A stretch of 64,000 nucleotides of DNA, from the NCBI RefSeq assembly GCF_954871325.1, contig NC_088778.1, positions 23,049,120 through 23,113,119 on the forward strand, in the 5' to 3' direction. Source of the DNA: Gordionus sp. m RMFG-2023. Its lineage: Eukaryota > Nematomorpha > Gordioida > Chordodea > Parachordodidae. Shown in pieces: positions 37,641-48,904 of the stretch; the stretch's first letter is position 1, and each line of letters opens with the position of its first letter. The notes under the pieces are model-generated. The model was given only the letters and a program-made list of their open reading frames with translations. It was not told the origin of the DNA and did no database searches. The position numbers and the translations under genes are program-made.

Positions 37641-37646
37641 TTTATT
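37641..37646 (-). promoter_or_regulatory. Possible polyadenylation signal of the Trp-rich gene
   Basis: TTTATT on the + strand, i.e. AATAAA on the coding strand, about 200 bp after the stop codon at 37846-37848. Confidence 0.35.
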
Positions 37647-37845
37647 ATTTTCATCATAAATTTTCTTTATATAAATATATATATCGTATACAAACCGTAT
37701 TATATATTGCGTATTGAAAACAAATTTTATGGTTAAGGTATCAGTTAATTTATACAATAATTAATAAATTCTTAATCGCCCCCCAAGAAAAAAGATTAAA
37801 TAAAAAAAACTTGATATCCATGGTAAGACAAAAGCTATTCAAAAA

Positions 37846-39665
37846 TTAAGCTCCCTCTAAAGGTATAAGATCAGGATCTATAAAATGAGTTACAAAATCA
37901 TCTTCATCTTTAAGCGATTCGTTTCTACTATCTTTATTCAAAAGATATGATAAATAGTCTCGTTTCCAGTTTTTATTCTTAGAACTCCATGAAGATCCTT
38001 CATCTTTAGATGTTTGGGGATGTTTCCATGCATTGTTCCAACTATCCGACATTACCCATACTTTATCAGAAGATGGTTTTTTTTTATTAGAATTAGCGTG
38101 GTTAAAAAAAAATTTTGATATTTGCAGGATTTGAGGCCATTTAGGTGCTTCAGGCTCAAAAGTTTGTGATGAAGATCCTGGCCAAGTCCACGATTTTACA
38201 GGTTGTGAGGGGCTTGGTTTAGATTTCCAACTTTCAGGATATTTCCATGGATTAGGGCTCCAAGGTGCTACAGTTGAAGGGGTACTCTTTGGCCACCATG
38301 GAGCTGGTGCTTTACTTGACGGAATCCAGGATTTTTTTTGCCATGGGTTATCAAGCTTTGGGGGTTTGGGAGGAGTCCAAGGATTCCAGTCTGGCTTAGA
38401 GGGAGGTGGCTTCCATCCTTTACTTGGTTTAGTCCATACTTGACTGGGCCAGGTTTCTTCTGTTGTTGGAGGTTGAGTTTTAGATTTCCATGCATTCCAT
38501 GCGTCAACCATCCATGATTTATCAGGTTGCCATTTATTAGGGGAAGGTGGGGCAGCCCAGGGGTTCCAGTCTGGCTTAGTAGGAGGTGGCTTCCATCCTT
38601 TACTTGGTTTAGTCCATACTTGACTGGGCCAAGTTTCTTCTGTAGTTGGAGGTTGAGTTTTGGATTTCCATGCATTCCATGCGTCAGCTTTCCATGAGTT
38701 CTCAGGTTGCCATTTATTAGGGGCAGGAGTGGCCCAGGGGTTCCAATCAGGTTTAGAAGGAGATGGTTTCCACACGATACTTGGTTTAGTCCATACTTGT
38801 TTGGGCCAAGTTTCCTCTGTAGTTGGAGGTTGGGTAGTAATCCATTTATACTTTTTAGACTCCCATGTATTCCATGATTTACCTTTCCATAACTCATCAG
38901 GTTGCCATTTATTAGGGGTAGGTGAATTAGCCCATGGGTTCCCACCCTGTTTAGAAGAAGATGGTTTCCACTCCATACTTGATTTAGTCCATACTTGCTT
39001 GGGCCAAGATTCTTCAGTAGTCTCCTCGGCTTTCCATGATTTATCAGGTTGCCATTTATTAGGTGCAGGTGGAGCAGCCCATGGGTTCCAGTCAGGTTTA
39101 GGAGAAGATGGTTTCCACCCTTTATTTGATTTAGTCCATACTTGATTAGGCCAAGTTTCTTCTGTAGTTGGAGGTTGGGATTTAGATTTCCACGCATTCC
39201 ATGGGTCAGCTTTCCATGAATCAGGTTGCCATTTAATAGGGGCAGGTGGAGCAGTCCAGGGGTTCCAGACAGGTTTAGAAGAAGTTGGTTTAGTCCATGC
39301 CGGCTTAGGCCAGTCCTCTGTAGTTGGAGGTTGGGTTGTAACCCATTTATACTTTTTAGTTTGCCAAGCAACACATGCCTTAGTTTTCCATGATTCGTCA
39401 GGTTGCCACTTATTAGAGGTAGTTGTAGCAGGCCAACTATTAACTGCCCAAGGATTTTTGGTACTCATCCACAATGATGGTAACGAAGGACAAGGGGGAC
39501 TAGTAGATGGTTCCCATTTCTTAGGTTGCCATTTTTGAGGCCATTTTGGTGGTTGTTGGGGTGTTGTCTTGCTGTACCAAACTCTTTCTGTCCATGTAGG
39601 GCGTGTCGTGGTTTTGGGTGCCCATGTCGGCTCTTTCCACCAACCGGATTTTTTTGCTCTTGATT
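37846..39665 (-). CDS. Trp/Pro/Lys-rich repeat protein, last exon
   Basis: The exon starts after the acceptor ..AAAATAAG at 39666-39667 and completes a split Glu codon. It then reads ESRAKKSGWWKEPTWAPK and stays open for 605 codons to TAA. Six tandem repeats of about 50-65 residues follow (coding 39430-38390), each with ..TTEETWPxQVWTKPSKGWKP, SKPDWNPWAAPPAPNKWQPD, SWKADAWNAWKSK. Trp is extraordinarily frequent and always spaced by Pro, Lys, Ser or Thr; Cys is nearly absent. After the repeats come more W-rich sequence and a non-repetitive tail with RDYLSYLLNKD. No domain was recognised. The composition suggests an extracellular structural, adhesive or matrix protein; that is inference. Splice phases agree with both upstream exons. 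Confidence 0.85.
38390..39430 (-). repeat. Coding tandem repeats of about 145-195 bp
   Basis: Six in-frame units marked by GGTTGCCATTTATTAGGGG-type phrases on the + strand near 38523, 38705, 38900, 39046, 39225 and 39403. The units at 38400-38700 are nearly identical at the DNA level, while outer ones differ and two lack parts. This points to recent amplification at the 3' side. Confidence 0.85.
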
Positions 39666-39729
39666 CTTATTTTATCAGTAATAAAAATTTGTATTAAACT
39701 TTGCCTTGAATATATAGTATAAATGATAC

Positions 39730-39831
39730 CTCGCTTAGACAAAGCAGATGGGTTAATATTAGGAGAATCGTCTTCATCACTATCAACAAGAGTATCTGTG
39801 AGTGTGTCCCGCATATCTTTAGAAGGTTGGC
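39730..39831 (-). CDS. Trp-rich repeat protein, internal exon
   Basis: 102 nt: completes a Gly codon, then QPSKDMRDTLTDTLVDSDED, DSPNINPSALSKR, and the first base of a Glu codon. Acceptor ..TTAAATAG and donor G|GTATCATTT are canonical. The intron to the next exon is only 64 bp (39666-39729). The segment is acidic and ends in the dibasic SKR, directly before the basic start of the repeat domain (ESRAKK). That layout suggests a propeptide with a processing site. Confidence 0.8.
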
Positions 39832-40541
39832 CTATTTAAGATAAATTTTAACAAATTGATGACTATATAATAGATTTTCTAAAGTCTATCTGGCTTATAA
39901 AATTGTAATAGGAAGATGGCACATCTAGTCGGATTTTGTAAAAACTCCAATGAAAGCTGTTAATATTAACAAAATTTATTGACTAATATCTCAAAAGGTC
40001 AAAAAAACTGGTAAGGTTGAACATAGTAACATCACACAAAATCATATTGAAAAAAAAATTAAAATTATATTTTAATAATCTTTTGGAAAGGTAACACTTA
40101 ATTATAAAATTTTATGATCTAATAAAAACTAACACTTTAAAAAGTTTTAATTTAATGATATAAATGGTTCTACGTGCCTGGTTGACATGCCCCAGTTTCT
40201 AAAGGTAAAGGAAGATAATAAATATAGTTAATCTATGATACAAAACTTACACATCTGAACGGATATAATTTATTCTTGAATATTTATATCGCGATCATTA
40301 TAAGGTTCCACTCATTCAGATCTATTTACAAGACAGTGATTTTAAAAAAAGTATACCCTCTGGCAAAAACTAATTTAGACAAAATAAATCTTCGATATAC
40401 TTTTAAAACATTACAAATTCATTTATAAGCATGTATTGTGGAACCTTCTTTCTTAACCAATTTAGAATAATATTATATTTACCTAAGTTCACATTTAATT
40501 GAAGCTTAAAAATTTATTTTATGAATTAAAATATGTTAATT
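39832..40541. other. Intron of the Trp-rich gene, nothing recognised
   Basis: A+T-rich part of the 3.6-kb intron 39832-43450, left of composite copy D. Confidence 0.4.
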
Positions 40542-40549
40542 AAAGGGAT

Positions 40550-42618
40550 CAGCCGCGTGCGCAGGAATTTGGTCTGGGGGGGGGGGGATAAAGAAATATT
40601 ATTGTTTTTAAAAATATCAAGCATACATTTATTAGGACTAATAACTATTTCTAATACACAATTTTAAATTAATGTGAATTATAAAAAAATTATATGTAAA
40701 GAATCACTTAAATGACCCAAAATAGAAATTTGAATTTTTTGAGCTTTAAAATTTATATATAAAGTATAAAAAATTTAAATGTTAGAAATATAAATTCACA
40801 AAAAGCTTAGGGAATAATTGTATTTTGTATGTTATATATTTACAATGTAAAATCCAATCTTCGTTGGGATTGAGCTATTTTTTCAATTATCTCATCCTTG
40901 CATGTTGTCAAATGTCTATGTATATTCAAAAGATCCAAACCTTTCAATCTACTTTCAAAAGTTGTACTTCTTGGTATGTTTTTCAGAGACCTGCAGGCCC
41001 GCGCCCCGGGCCGGACCGTATTGCCGGGTCCGAAATTTTTTAAAAAAAACACCAGGGCTGAGCCTGAATTTTTTTAAAAAAAACATCTAGGCCGGGCCTG
41101 AAAATTTTTTTAAAAAAATATCCGGGCCGGACTGTATATTTTAAAACAGCCTATATTTGAAATCGTTATTATTAGCTATAAAAATCAAATATAAATATAA
41201 TTTATTTTTAAAAAATCCTGGTCGGGCCTGAAAATTTTATTTTAAAAAAGGCCGGGTCGGGCCTGAAAATTGAGCTTAGCCAAAATCTTTAAAAAAAATC
41301 CGGGTCGTGCCCTGCAAATGGTACTTCTGCAGGGCTCTGTTATTCTTCTTAAAAAAGAGAATGTTCTTTCATTAGTTTACTATTGGGAAGAGTTGCTAAA
41401 ACCCTTTTAATACATTGGGAATATAATCTAAAATGTGTTTGAAATAATGCAGAGCATCCATAGCATTTTTTGGGACTGTATCAACCATAGTTAATCTTAT
41501 AAACATAGTTATTCAGTTAATAAGGCATCATAAGATACTTTAACATCTTCATGATAAAAATCCAACAAATATTTTATTTTCTATATTAAAATAATATTTG
41601 CAGATTGGTAAGTGCAGCATAATGAATTAAAAACCATTCATTTATTTGGTTTATAAATGTATTTGTATCTAAGATATACTCTTCTACTGATCCTATATTA
41701 ATGTTTTAACTATGAGCTTGCCTTGTTGCAAGTCAAGTGAGACAAATATTAAACACGTAGAGCTCTGCTTTTGACTTAACAATAAATATAAAATATGAAA
41801 TTCTTCATAAACATTAGCCCTAATTTCCTTGAATTCTAATAAAATGCTCTCCGCTATTCTCATCTTCTTAATCAAGTCATCATGTTTTTGAAAAGTAATA
41901 CATAAAATAGTTGTACATTCTAATGAGAAAAAAAATTTGGAATAAGCATTGAATCCAATAATTTTCTTGCTTCTAAGGAAAAATTTCTTTCAGGCCATTG
42001 TGATATGTCAGTAATAGCAAATAATCGGCTTTTCTAACTCCATAAAAGCTGTTACTGCTTGATGGCGGAGACTCTATCTCGTAGGACAAGGTTGCAATTT
42101 CTTTCTCCCTGTTGGACAATTTCAGAATAATTATTATTTGAATAGAAATTTAAAAATGGTAGATAAATATTACGTCACTAAAAATTTGAAAATAATAAGA
42201 TAATATTACGCCGGAGAACTTTAAATCGAAATTAATTGATAAACTTAGTGATGAATGTGATAATAAATGTAATTAAATATATATTTAATATGAGATAGGA
42301 ATAAATATTAACAAATATAAATTAATATAGTACTGTTTAAATTTAATTCAAAACATTTCCATATTTATTAATTTATTTGAAAATAAAATTATTTGACTTG
42401 TAAAAAGTTGTTAAAATAACATATTGATATATTCTTATCAATTTTTACAAGTTAAAATTCTTATTTACAAACGAATTAAAAAATATTGAAATGTTTTAAA
42501 TTAAATCTGCACAACACTCTAAACAAAAATATTTTTAAAAAATATATCCGGCATCTGCATTTTTTGGCTTTGGGGGAGGATTTGTCCCCCTGCCCCCCCC
42601 CCGCTGCGTACGCCAATG
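40550..42618 (-). mobile_element. Composite hAT, copy D, with perfect 8-bp target duplication
   Basis: Full length, 2069 bp. Ends CAGCCGCGTGCGCAGG and CGTACGCCAATG. Flanks 40542-40549 and 42619-42626 are both aaagggat. It lies in an intron of the Trp-rich gene. On the - strand it keeps KNIPRSTTFESRLKGLDLLN and AQSQRRLDFTL (about 40980-40852) and IKKMRIAESILLEFKEIRAN (about 41875). The GC-motif MITE (40984-41339) splits the transposase gene, and a TA-flanked MITE (42330-42519) interrupts the 5' part. With both insertions and further stops, it cannot encode transposase. Confidence 0.92.
42330..42519. mobile_element. Tc1/mariner-type MITE nested in copy D
   Basis: A 190-bp near-palindrome: GTACTGTTTAAATTTAATTC at the left and (inverted) GTTGTGCAGATTTAATTTAA at the right, both continuing into AAAACATTTC. 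It is flanked by TA on each side. Removing it and one TA restores the sequence found in copies A and B (TTAATATAAACAA). TA duplication points to Tc1/mariner-type transposition. Confidence 0.85.
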
Positions 42619-42626
42619 AAAGGGAT

Positions 42627-43450
42627 GAATCTCAGATATCATTGAATATAAAGTCTTGCAGGATTATTCTAAATAATATTTTTCGTAGCTATTTTTCGAA
42701 GCTAATATATCATTATTGAATAAACAAAAAAAAAACATTTTTAAATAATCATATTGTCATTATAAATGTACTAATTATGCTCATATTTTTTTTTTAAACT
42801 TATGCTTAATAAATATAATTTATATCTATTCTAAATATTTTTAGAAATAGGTCATTGTCTAAATCGGTGGTAATATTACCAAAATCATGCTATAAATCTT
42901 TGAATATTACATTACATAATTACAATTATAAACCTAGTCTTATTCAATTTTTATGACACCTTTTAAAATAATATTTTTTCATATGACCTCATTTAAAGAT
43001 TTTATTATAATATCTAAATTTTAATTTAATTTTTTTTATATATAATATGCGAATTTTAATTCTAAACAAAAAGTTAGTATCTAGATATGGATTCAGGCTA
43101 TTTATTATTAATATATTGAAATAGTTTGCTTTTTTTTTTACTTGAGAAGTTAATATGGGACACGTTTATAAATTCTAAATCGCGATATTTTTAAATAGCC
43201 TAAATATAGAAAATTCATTGTAAATTCATGCAAATATGAAATATGGTTTTATAAGAATTATAATGAATAATTAATTAATTTTTTACCTTGACTAAAAAAA
43301 AATCGAAAATACATGGCATAATTATAGGGAGCTCTAAGGCTTAGATTGTATTTTATCATATTATAAATATAAACAATTAACCCACGTTTCCAAACTCATT
43401 CAATTAATTTTTAGATACAAATTTAAGTGTATACTATTAACACTTGTTAC
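42627..43450. other. Intron of the Trp-rich gene, nothing recognised
   Basis: A+T-rich part of intron 39832-43450, right of copy D. No element boundaries were seen. Confidence 0.4.
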
Positions 43451-43562
43451 CTTTTTCGACTTCCATTATTAACTTTTCCGATAAACCGCCATCTATGTCT
43501 TCGTCATTTATCCTATCGTCATCTTCGTCCCACATCAAATTGAGACGATCTTTATCATGAAT
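43451..43562 (-). CDS. Trp-rich repeat protein, upstream exon (5'-most one found)
   Basis: 112 nt: acceptor ..AATTATAG, then IHDKDRLNLMWDEDDDRIND, EDIDGGLSEKLIMEVEK and the first base of a Gly codon; donor G|GTAACAAG. It joins in frame to 39831 (G + GC). Only this frame is open, so the preceding intron should be phase 0. The segment is strongly acidic. No start codon context or signal peptide is present, so at least one more 5' exon should exist above 43562; it was not found. Confidence 0.75.
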
Positions 43563-43799
43563 CTATAATTGAATTGATAAAATTTAATATTTTTATTTGG
43601 AATTAACAAAGTGGGCCAGTTAAAAGTGCACAAGAAAATCGCAGGGAAAACAATCCAAAAATTTTCTATTCTTTTTACACCCCCCCCCCCCCCCCACTCC
43701 ACCATGAGGATATGAATAAGGATATACATCTTAATCAATCAAACTGAATGATTATAGAAATAAGTGTTGTGATTTTATTATGTTAAAAGATTATCCTAA

Positions 43800-43925
43800 A
43801 CGGTGTTATTCATAAAGTATAACACTACCCTACCTTCCAGTGCACCATGGATTTTTAGTGTAGCTAAAAGGTTTTTAAACAGGAATGCTTCAGTGGTGAA
43901 AAATATGAGACTTTTAATCATTAAA
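43800..43925 (+). mobile_element. hAT dimerisation-domain fragment
   Basis: Reads YNTTLPSSAPW then IFSVAKRFLNRNASV, a decayed form of the Y-N-T-x-(I/L)-P-S-S-A-P-V-E-R-L-F-S motif. The same motif family appears near 57430 and 62460. A C-run of 16-17 lies upstream at 43680. Confidence 0.6.
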
Positions 43926-45359
43926 ATCACAATAATATATTATATTTATTTAATAAAATATTAAACTTAATAAATGATATGTTTGATTCTATCCACAATT
44001 AAGTTGTAACAAAATTTCCAATTTTGACAATATCCGAACTTCACATGATTAAAAATTGTATCTGTATCTAGGTTATATTTTTGTCCATGAATCTGTATCT
44101 ATAGATACAATTGGAAAATATCTTTTACATGCCAGCGACAATGTAAGGAAAATTAATTTGATATTAATAAATATCACGTTGCTAAATTAAATCCAATATA
44201 ACATAAGTATTATAATTATTTTCTCCTGTGAGACACAACGATTTGATTCGGCAAATTAGATCGATGATACCTTAAAACTAACTGCGTTATCTGGGGGGGG
44301 GGGAGAGGGTAGGAACAGTTTGCTTTTAATTTTTTTGAGGGGGGGGGGGTAGGCCTTTAAGAGGTAGGATAGGGTTAGGATAAATTTATTGGGAGGTTAT
44401 CTATTAAATAATTAGATGAAATAGGGCAAAATGTATTGCTGTAAAAATTAATACTTTTATTATACACCTATTAAAATTCAATGATATTGCTAAACCTTGA
44501 ACAAATCTATCTATATATTGCATACAATCATAGACATTATTTTCCAAATAAAATTTCCTGCTATCATTTTAAATATAATTTAAAAGGGTTAGACATTCTC
44601 AGCAAATTCATATTCATATTCATATCAAACAATTTATATAATAATGCATTGTTGTAAATGAGGGGGTTTTTAGTTGAATTCATTTTCTAAAAAGTAACTC
44701 TAATAGAGCGTTATATGAAAAGTAAATGGGAGGTGAAATTTTTTAGGGGAAGGGAAGATATAGTTTTGAGAGGGGGAGGAGGGTTGCATTTAATAAAAGT
44801 CCTGTCATGTATACGCGCGTCAATCAGGATCGTGAATATGATGGAAATCCTTGATTCATATTTAGATCCTTTTACAAGTTTTTTTACTAAACATGCGTTA
44901 AATATTTGATAAATTGAATTGAAATTTTATTCTTTTTTGAAACGTAAATTTAAAAATTTTTAATTTTCCTCATTTTTTTAATATCTATATTAATTTCATT
45001 GTGATCTAATCAAAGGTAAAATCATGTTTTGCATAGATTCATCATAAAAAATGCCTCATTGAAAAAAAATGTTTTATCTGGGGAGGGGGGGGGGGTAGTT
45101 TAAAAAAGGCAGAATCTAGATAGCGATTTATTTTTTATATTTCCTATCTTGCATTGCGATTTTTAGAAATATCGAGATTCAAATACGATCTTTTTGTGCT
45201 AGTTGAAGTATATCGAAACTTCTTTAAATAATAATAAGGATATCAAAAGTTGGAATGATAAATTTATCTGAATAAGTTTTATATTAAAAAATAAAAATTA
45301 GTTGCCTTTTAGTTTCTAGAAGAAACATAATTATTTATGCTTTTTTCACTGTGATCAAA
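43926..45359. other. A+T-rich DNA with several G-runs
   Basis: G-runs at about 44291-44300, 44339-44350 and 45080-45093. Frames here are low complexity and unconvincing. A missing 5' exon of the Trp-rich gene (- strand) may lie here or further right. Confidence 0.3.
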
Positions 45360-45441
45360 ATGGCAGAGTATTTTGAAATGAAATTATCTATTTTATTGGA
45401 TTTAATTTTGTTACTCGTTTCTCTCCATCTCATTTGCTCTA
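45360..45441 (+). CDS. Candidate small secreted protein, exon 1 (signal peptide)
   Basis: ATG at 45360 opens MAEYFEMKLSILLDLILLLV then SLHLICS: a short charged start, a Leu-rich hydrophobic core and a Cys-Ser end, as in a signal peptide. A GT at 45442 allows a phase-1 donor (TCTA|GTGAAT); beyond it the frame reaches TGA at 45477. A stronger-looking donor (GAG|GTAATA, 45481) lies just after that stop. The link to the next exon is inferred only from phase. Confidence 0.35.
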
Positions 45442-46233
45442 GTGAATTTAAAAAGAAAAATTTGGAAACCAAATTTTGAGGTAATAAATTTCCAGCATAA
45501 TATCAATCCTCTATAACTAACTATCATATCCTTATTTAGGTAAATAAATAAATAATTTTTCAAGAACTGATTTCCAAAAATTAAGCGTTATTTCAATATT
45601 TTTACTTTTGATGAGATTCCACTTAGAGCCACATGAAAATAAAGCAATACAAGCAATATTATCTTGATAATATTTTCTATTCTGATCATTTTTTCTTAAA
45701 ATATTTTTTTTAAATAATCTATAAAATTTATATTTTGAAAAAATTAATTAAAATTTTTCTTTATAAAAAAATAAGACAAATCTGTGACAAATAAATGTGC
45801 ACTAAATAATAAAATAATAAAGGAGTTCATCTAAAAAAATATAAATAATTAATTTTTTTTTAAAAATTAGGAAAAGGTGAAGGAAAAAATTCTATTAACA
45901 CATATAGCAAAAAAAAGATAGTTAAAAGACCTGATCTGGCCTAAAGAGCCCTATAAACTTTTATGAAGACAGACCTTGAAATTAATTCTTAAAGAAGTGG
46001 TCAGGGTCAAAAAAAAATTTTGTTTTTATAAAAATTTAAATATTTAATATTTATATGCAAAATTATTTAAATTGTAATTATTTTACTTTAATTATGCTGC
46101 ATGCATATTGCAAAAAATTATATTTCTCCATTTTTTTTATCAAATCCTATCTTTCATAAATTCAATTTTTCAAATTTTTTATGGATGATGTATTTTTTTT
46201 TTAATTTTTTTTTTAATGTCAGCTATGGCTCAG

Positions 46234-46311
46234 AGAATATAGGCATGGACCGAGGCAGCAATACTCGGATTCAATCACTGCATGGTACCTATGTTTCAGA
46301 TCTTGCGCGAG
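46234..46311 (+). CDS. Candidate small secreted protein, exon 2
   Basis: A patch of balanced base composition after a long T tract. The frame reads NIGMDRGSNTRIQSLHGTYV then SDLAR and splits a codon at G|GTCATATC. Two acceptors are possible: CAG at 46220-46222 and CAG at 46231-46233. Only the second agrees in phase with the proposed exon 1. The family was not recognised. Confidence 0.4.
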
Positions 46312-46386
46312 GTCATATCATTTTTTTTAATAGAGTTAATCCTTTTTTTTATTTCTATTACATTATAAATGCATTTTTTATCGCAG

Positions 46387-46433
46387 CCTGCCAAAAGTTT
46401 ATCTCCGCCTTTGATCGCCTAATTGATGTATGA
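46387..46433 (+). CDS. Candidate small secreted protein, exon 3
   Basis: Follows a 75-bp intron (46312-46386) with a T-rich tract and a clean ATCGCAG acceptor. It completes Ala and reads CQKFISAFDRLIDV to TGA at 46431-46433. Joined product across the intron: ..SDLARACQKFISAFDRLIDV. This intron is the best evidence that the locus is a real gene. Whole product about 68 aa if exon 1 is right. Confidence 0.45.
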
Positions 46434-47159
46434 CATAAATATGCATAAAAAACTTTTCTTACCTAAGGTCAACGCGCCATCTAAATAATTTTTAAAGTTA
46501 AAGTAGTTCCTTTGGGCTAATGTGTGAAACATAATCCACAGGTATTTCTAAGAAACAGGCTCTATGGTGAAAGATCATGGGTGTTCATCTATTATAGCTC
46601 TTATTTCAACATCAATGTTCTAAAAATCTAATTAATAAATTGAAAGTACTATATAAAACCCTAAGACATTTAGTCTATTTTAAATATATCTTTCATGGAT
46701 AAGCTAATAAGACATTGCTGGCACACTAAAATATATGAACTATATCAGAAATGACTAAAAGCCCGCTGAGAATATTAAAAATTTAGATATTACTTATAAA
46801 CATTCTAATTCTGATTTATTTTTTAAGATTTTTATACACAATACTTTATTTCTGATATAATTCTAATATTTAAACCAGCACCATTATTATTTATTTAATA
46901 TACAATACCTTTTTTTTAAATATAATTAATATTATTTTTTTACCAAGTGTAATCTATATTGTGATATTTAAACACCTTTTTATTATTCTCATTTTTACTC
47001 CTTAGCACCAATTATATGATATAGGATGTAGGAGCAGTCTGCCAATTTCTTTGAAAGGGGAATGGGTAAAGTAAAAATAAACATAATTTGTTGATTAAAG
47101 ATAAAAATATCTGATAAAAGAATCTAATTTATTAATAGATATTTATTTCGTATACATGT
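46434..47159. other. A+T-rich DNA, nothing recognised
   Basis: No bounded element and no coding similarity. Confidence 0.35.
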
Positions 47160-47890
47160 TTTTTATAGCTATAAAATGAAATTTATCGGAAGTTTATAGC
47201 TGGGGTAAAAGTTGCTATGGGTAAAACGGTTAAAATTTTCCCTCTGATTTATGCTGTAAAAAAAGATAATTTTTTAAATATTAACGTCTACCATAAAAAA
47301 AGATACTGTTGTGCAAAAATGAATATTAATAAATAGTCTATGTGTTATTTGGAATAAAATTTTATAAATAGTTGCAAAGAAAAACAATAATTGAAATGCA
47401 TGATGTGTCTAAAATAAAAACATTCAAAATTTTTTTGATATAATCTTGTAAATTCGGTATTATATTGATTAGTTTATATTAAAAGTGGTGAATAGATGTC
47501 CAAATTGCAATATTTTGTTCAATAATATAGTTATGTTCAATTTTATTTTAACCACTTTACCATGGTGCTTAACCACTTTACTCTGGGTATGGTATCAAAT
47601 TTCATATAATTAATCACAGCTTCTAAAGGATTATAGGGAAAGAGCTGCACTTTTTTTATTTTGTAGATGAGGGATTTGATTATATAAAAATATATAATTT
47701 GCACTAATTTGTTAATTTTTCGAAATATTATGGTAAAAATGGAAAACACCAATTCTTTTACCACAGTCTCCCCTATGTTGATTATCAACATCAAATATTC
47801 TTTGTTATCCCTAGCCTGAATTATGAGGCCTGAAATAGTTTCAATTAGAATTATGATGAGGCCTGAAATAGTTTTAATTAGAATTTGTTG
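47160..47890. repeat. Unclassified repeat with GGTAAAAxGGTTAA words and a 41-bp duplication
   Basis: GGGGTAAAAGTTGC and GGGTAAAACGGTTAAAATTT near 47210 oppose TTAACCACTTTACC phrases at 47548-47580 and CCACAGTCTCCCC at 47761, as in an inverted-repeat transposon of unknown class. At 47819-47885 a unit ending in ATGAGGCCTGAAATAGTTT is duplicated in tandem. The - strand frame 47794-47543 has no recognised similarity. Confidence 0.35.
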
Positions 47891-48515
47891 GGAGATTATA
47901 AATGATGGCTCTTATAATATTTTTTAAAATTAATATCATGTAGTTGTTATAACATGACGCCATGAATTAGAATATCTACGGGGTCAAAATTTTTTATCAC
48001 GTCTGGGGGTGGGGTTGGGTGGATGATTTGGAGGAGGTATGTTTCTAAATAATTTTTTGTCATGCAGGCACTATTCTTTAGCCATAAAAGTCACATTAAA
48101 ACTCAATATTCATATAAAATAAATTTATAATTTTTTGTTGAATCCTTGCGTTTTTATTCAAATTTTAATCAAATAAATATTAGATATTAAAATAAAGTTA
48201 TTAAATAAGAAATTTATTATAATTAAAGTTTCCAAAGCAAATGTAAAAAAAAAAATTGGAAATATTGGCCACCTCCTACTCAAAAATCTTTGCTACACCA
48301 CTGTCTATATTCATCAAAGAACTTCGAAATAATAAAGTAAATACGATAAAGTAAAAAATAAATAATTGATAAAAAGCTGTCGGCAATAATTAGTTAATGA
48401 TTTAAATATATTACTATGAATGATTTTATGTTCTCGTTTTGTATATTCTATGCAAGATATACATTTTATAATAAAAACGTCAATCATGAACAAAATTTAA
48501 TATTATTAATGCTGT
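47891..48515. other. A+T-rich DNA, nothing recognised
   Basis: No supported feature. Confidence 0.35.
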
Positions 48516-48519
48516 AAAG

Positions 48520-48670
48520 TAACGTCAAAGAAGTAAAGTCGTTACTAACTTCGTTACCTTTATTGAAGAAGAGGAACGCCATTCGTTAACTTCTTCTAGA
48601 GGTAATGAGTAATGGTAACGCGTTTCTTTTTTTTGAGTAGCGGTAACGCAAAACGTTATTCCACTACTTT
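48520..48670. mobile_element. hAT terminus with GTAACG words
   Basis: TGCTGTAAAGTAACGTCAAA, GTCGTTACTAACTTCG, GGAACGCCATTCGTTAAC and GGTAACGCGTTTC: the same word set as at 33400-33530, 37015-37110 and 20505-20590. It probably is the left border of the hAT that follows. Confidence 0.5.
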
Positions 48671-48904
48671 AAAATTTTTCTTAAAAAATATTTAAAAACT
48701 AAAAACATATTTGTACTATAAAATTACTTTTATGTATTTTTAATAAATGATTTAAGCCGAGTTTTTAATTTATATCAACCACTATTCCTTTATTTATTTT
48801 TTTAATTCTCGTTGTTAAATTTTCAGTCGAATGTTAATCTAATTAATATTCAATCAAAATTCAAATGTTAATAATAATATTATTATTCTATTATATAATT
48901 TATT

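Noticed and set aside
38660-39145. + strand frame of 161 codons
   Set aside because: Antisense shadow of the same repeats.
38268-39374. Long - strand frame of 368 codons rich in Leu/Asn/Gly
   Set aside because: Out-of-frame shadow of the Trp-rich repeats; the Trp frame is the one whose splice phases agree with upstream exons.
46223-46433. Neuropeptide of the glucagon/PACAP type (LHGTYVSDL looks like HxxGTFTSD)
   Set aside because: Resemblance is short; no flanking dibasic cleavage sites or amidation Gly, so no such family is claimed.
47543-47794. - strand frame of 83 codons
   Set aside because: Lies in an unclassified inverted-word repeat; no protein family recognised.
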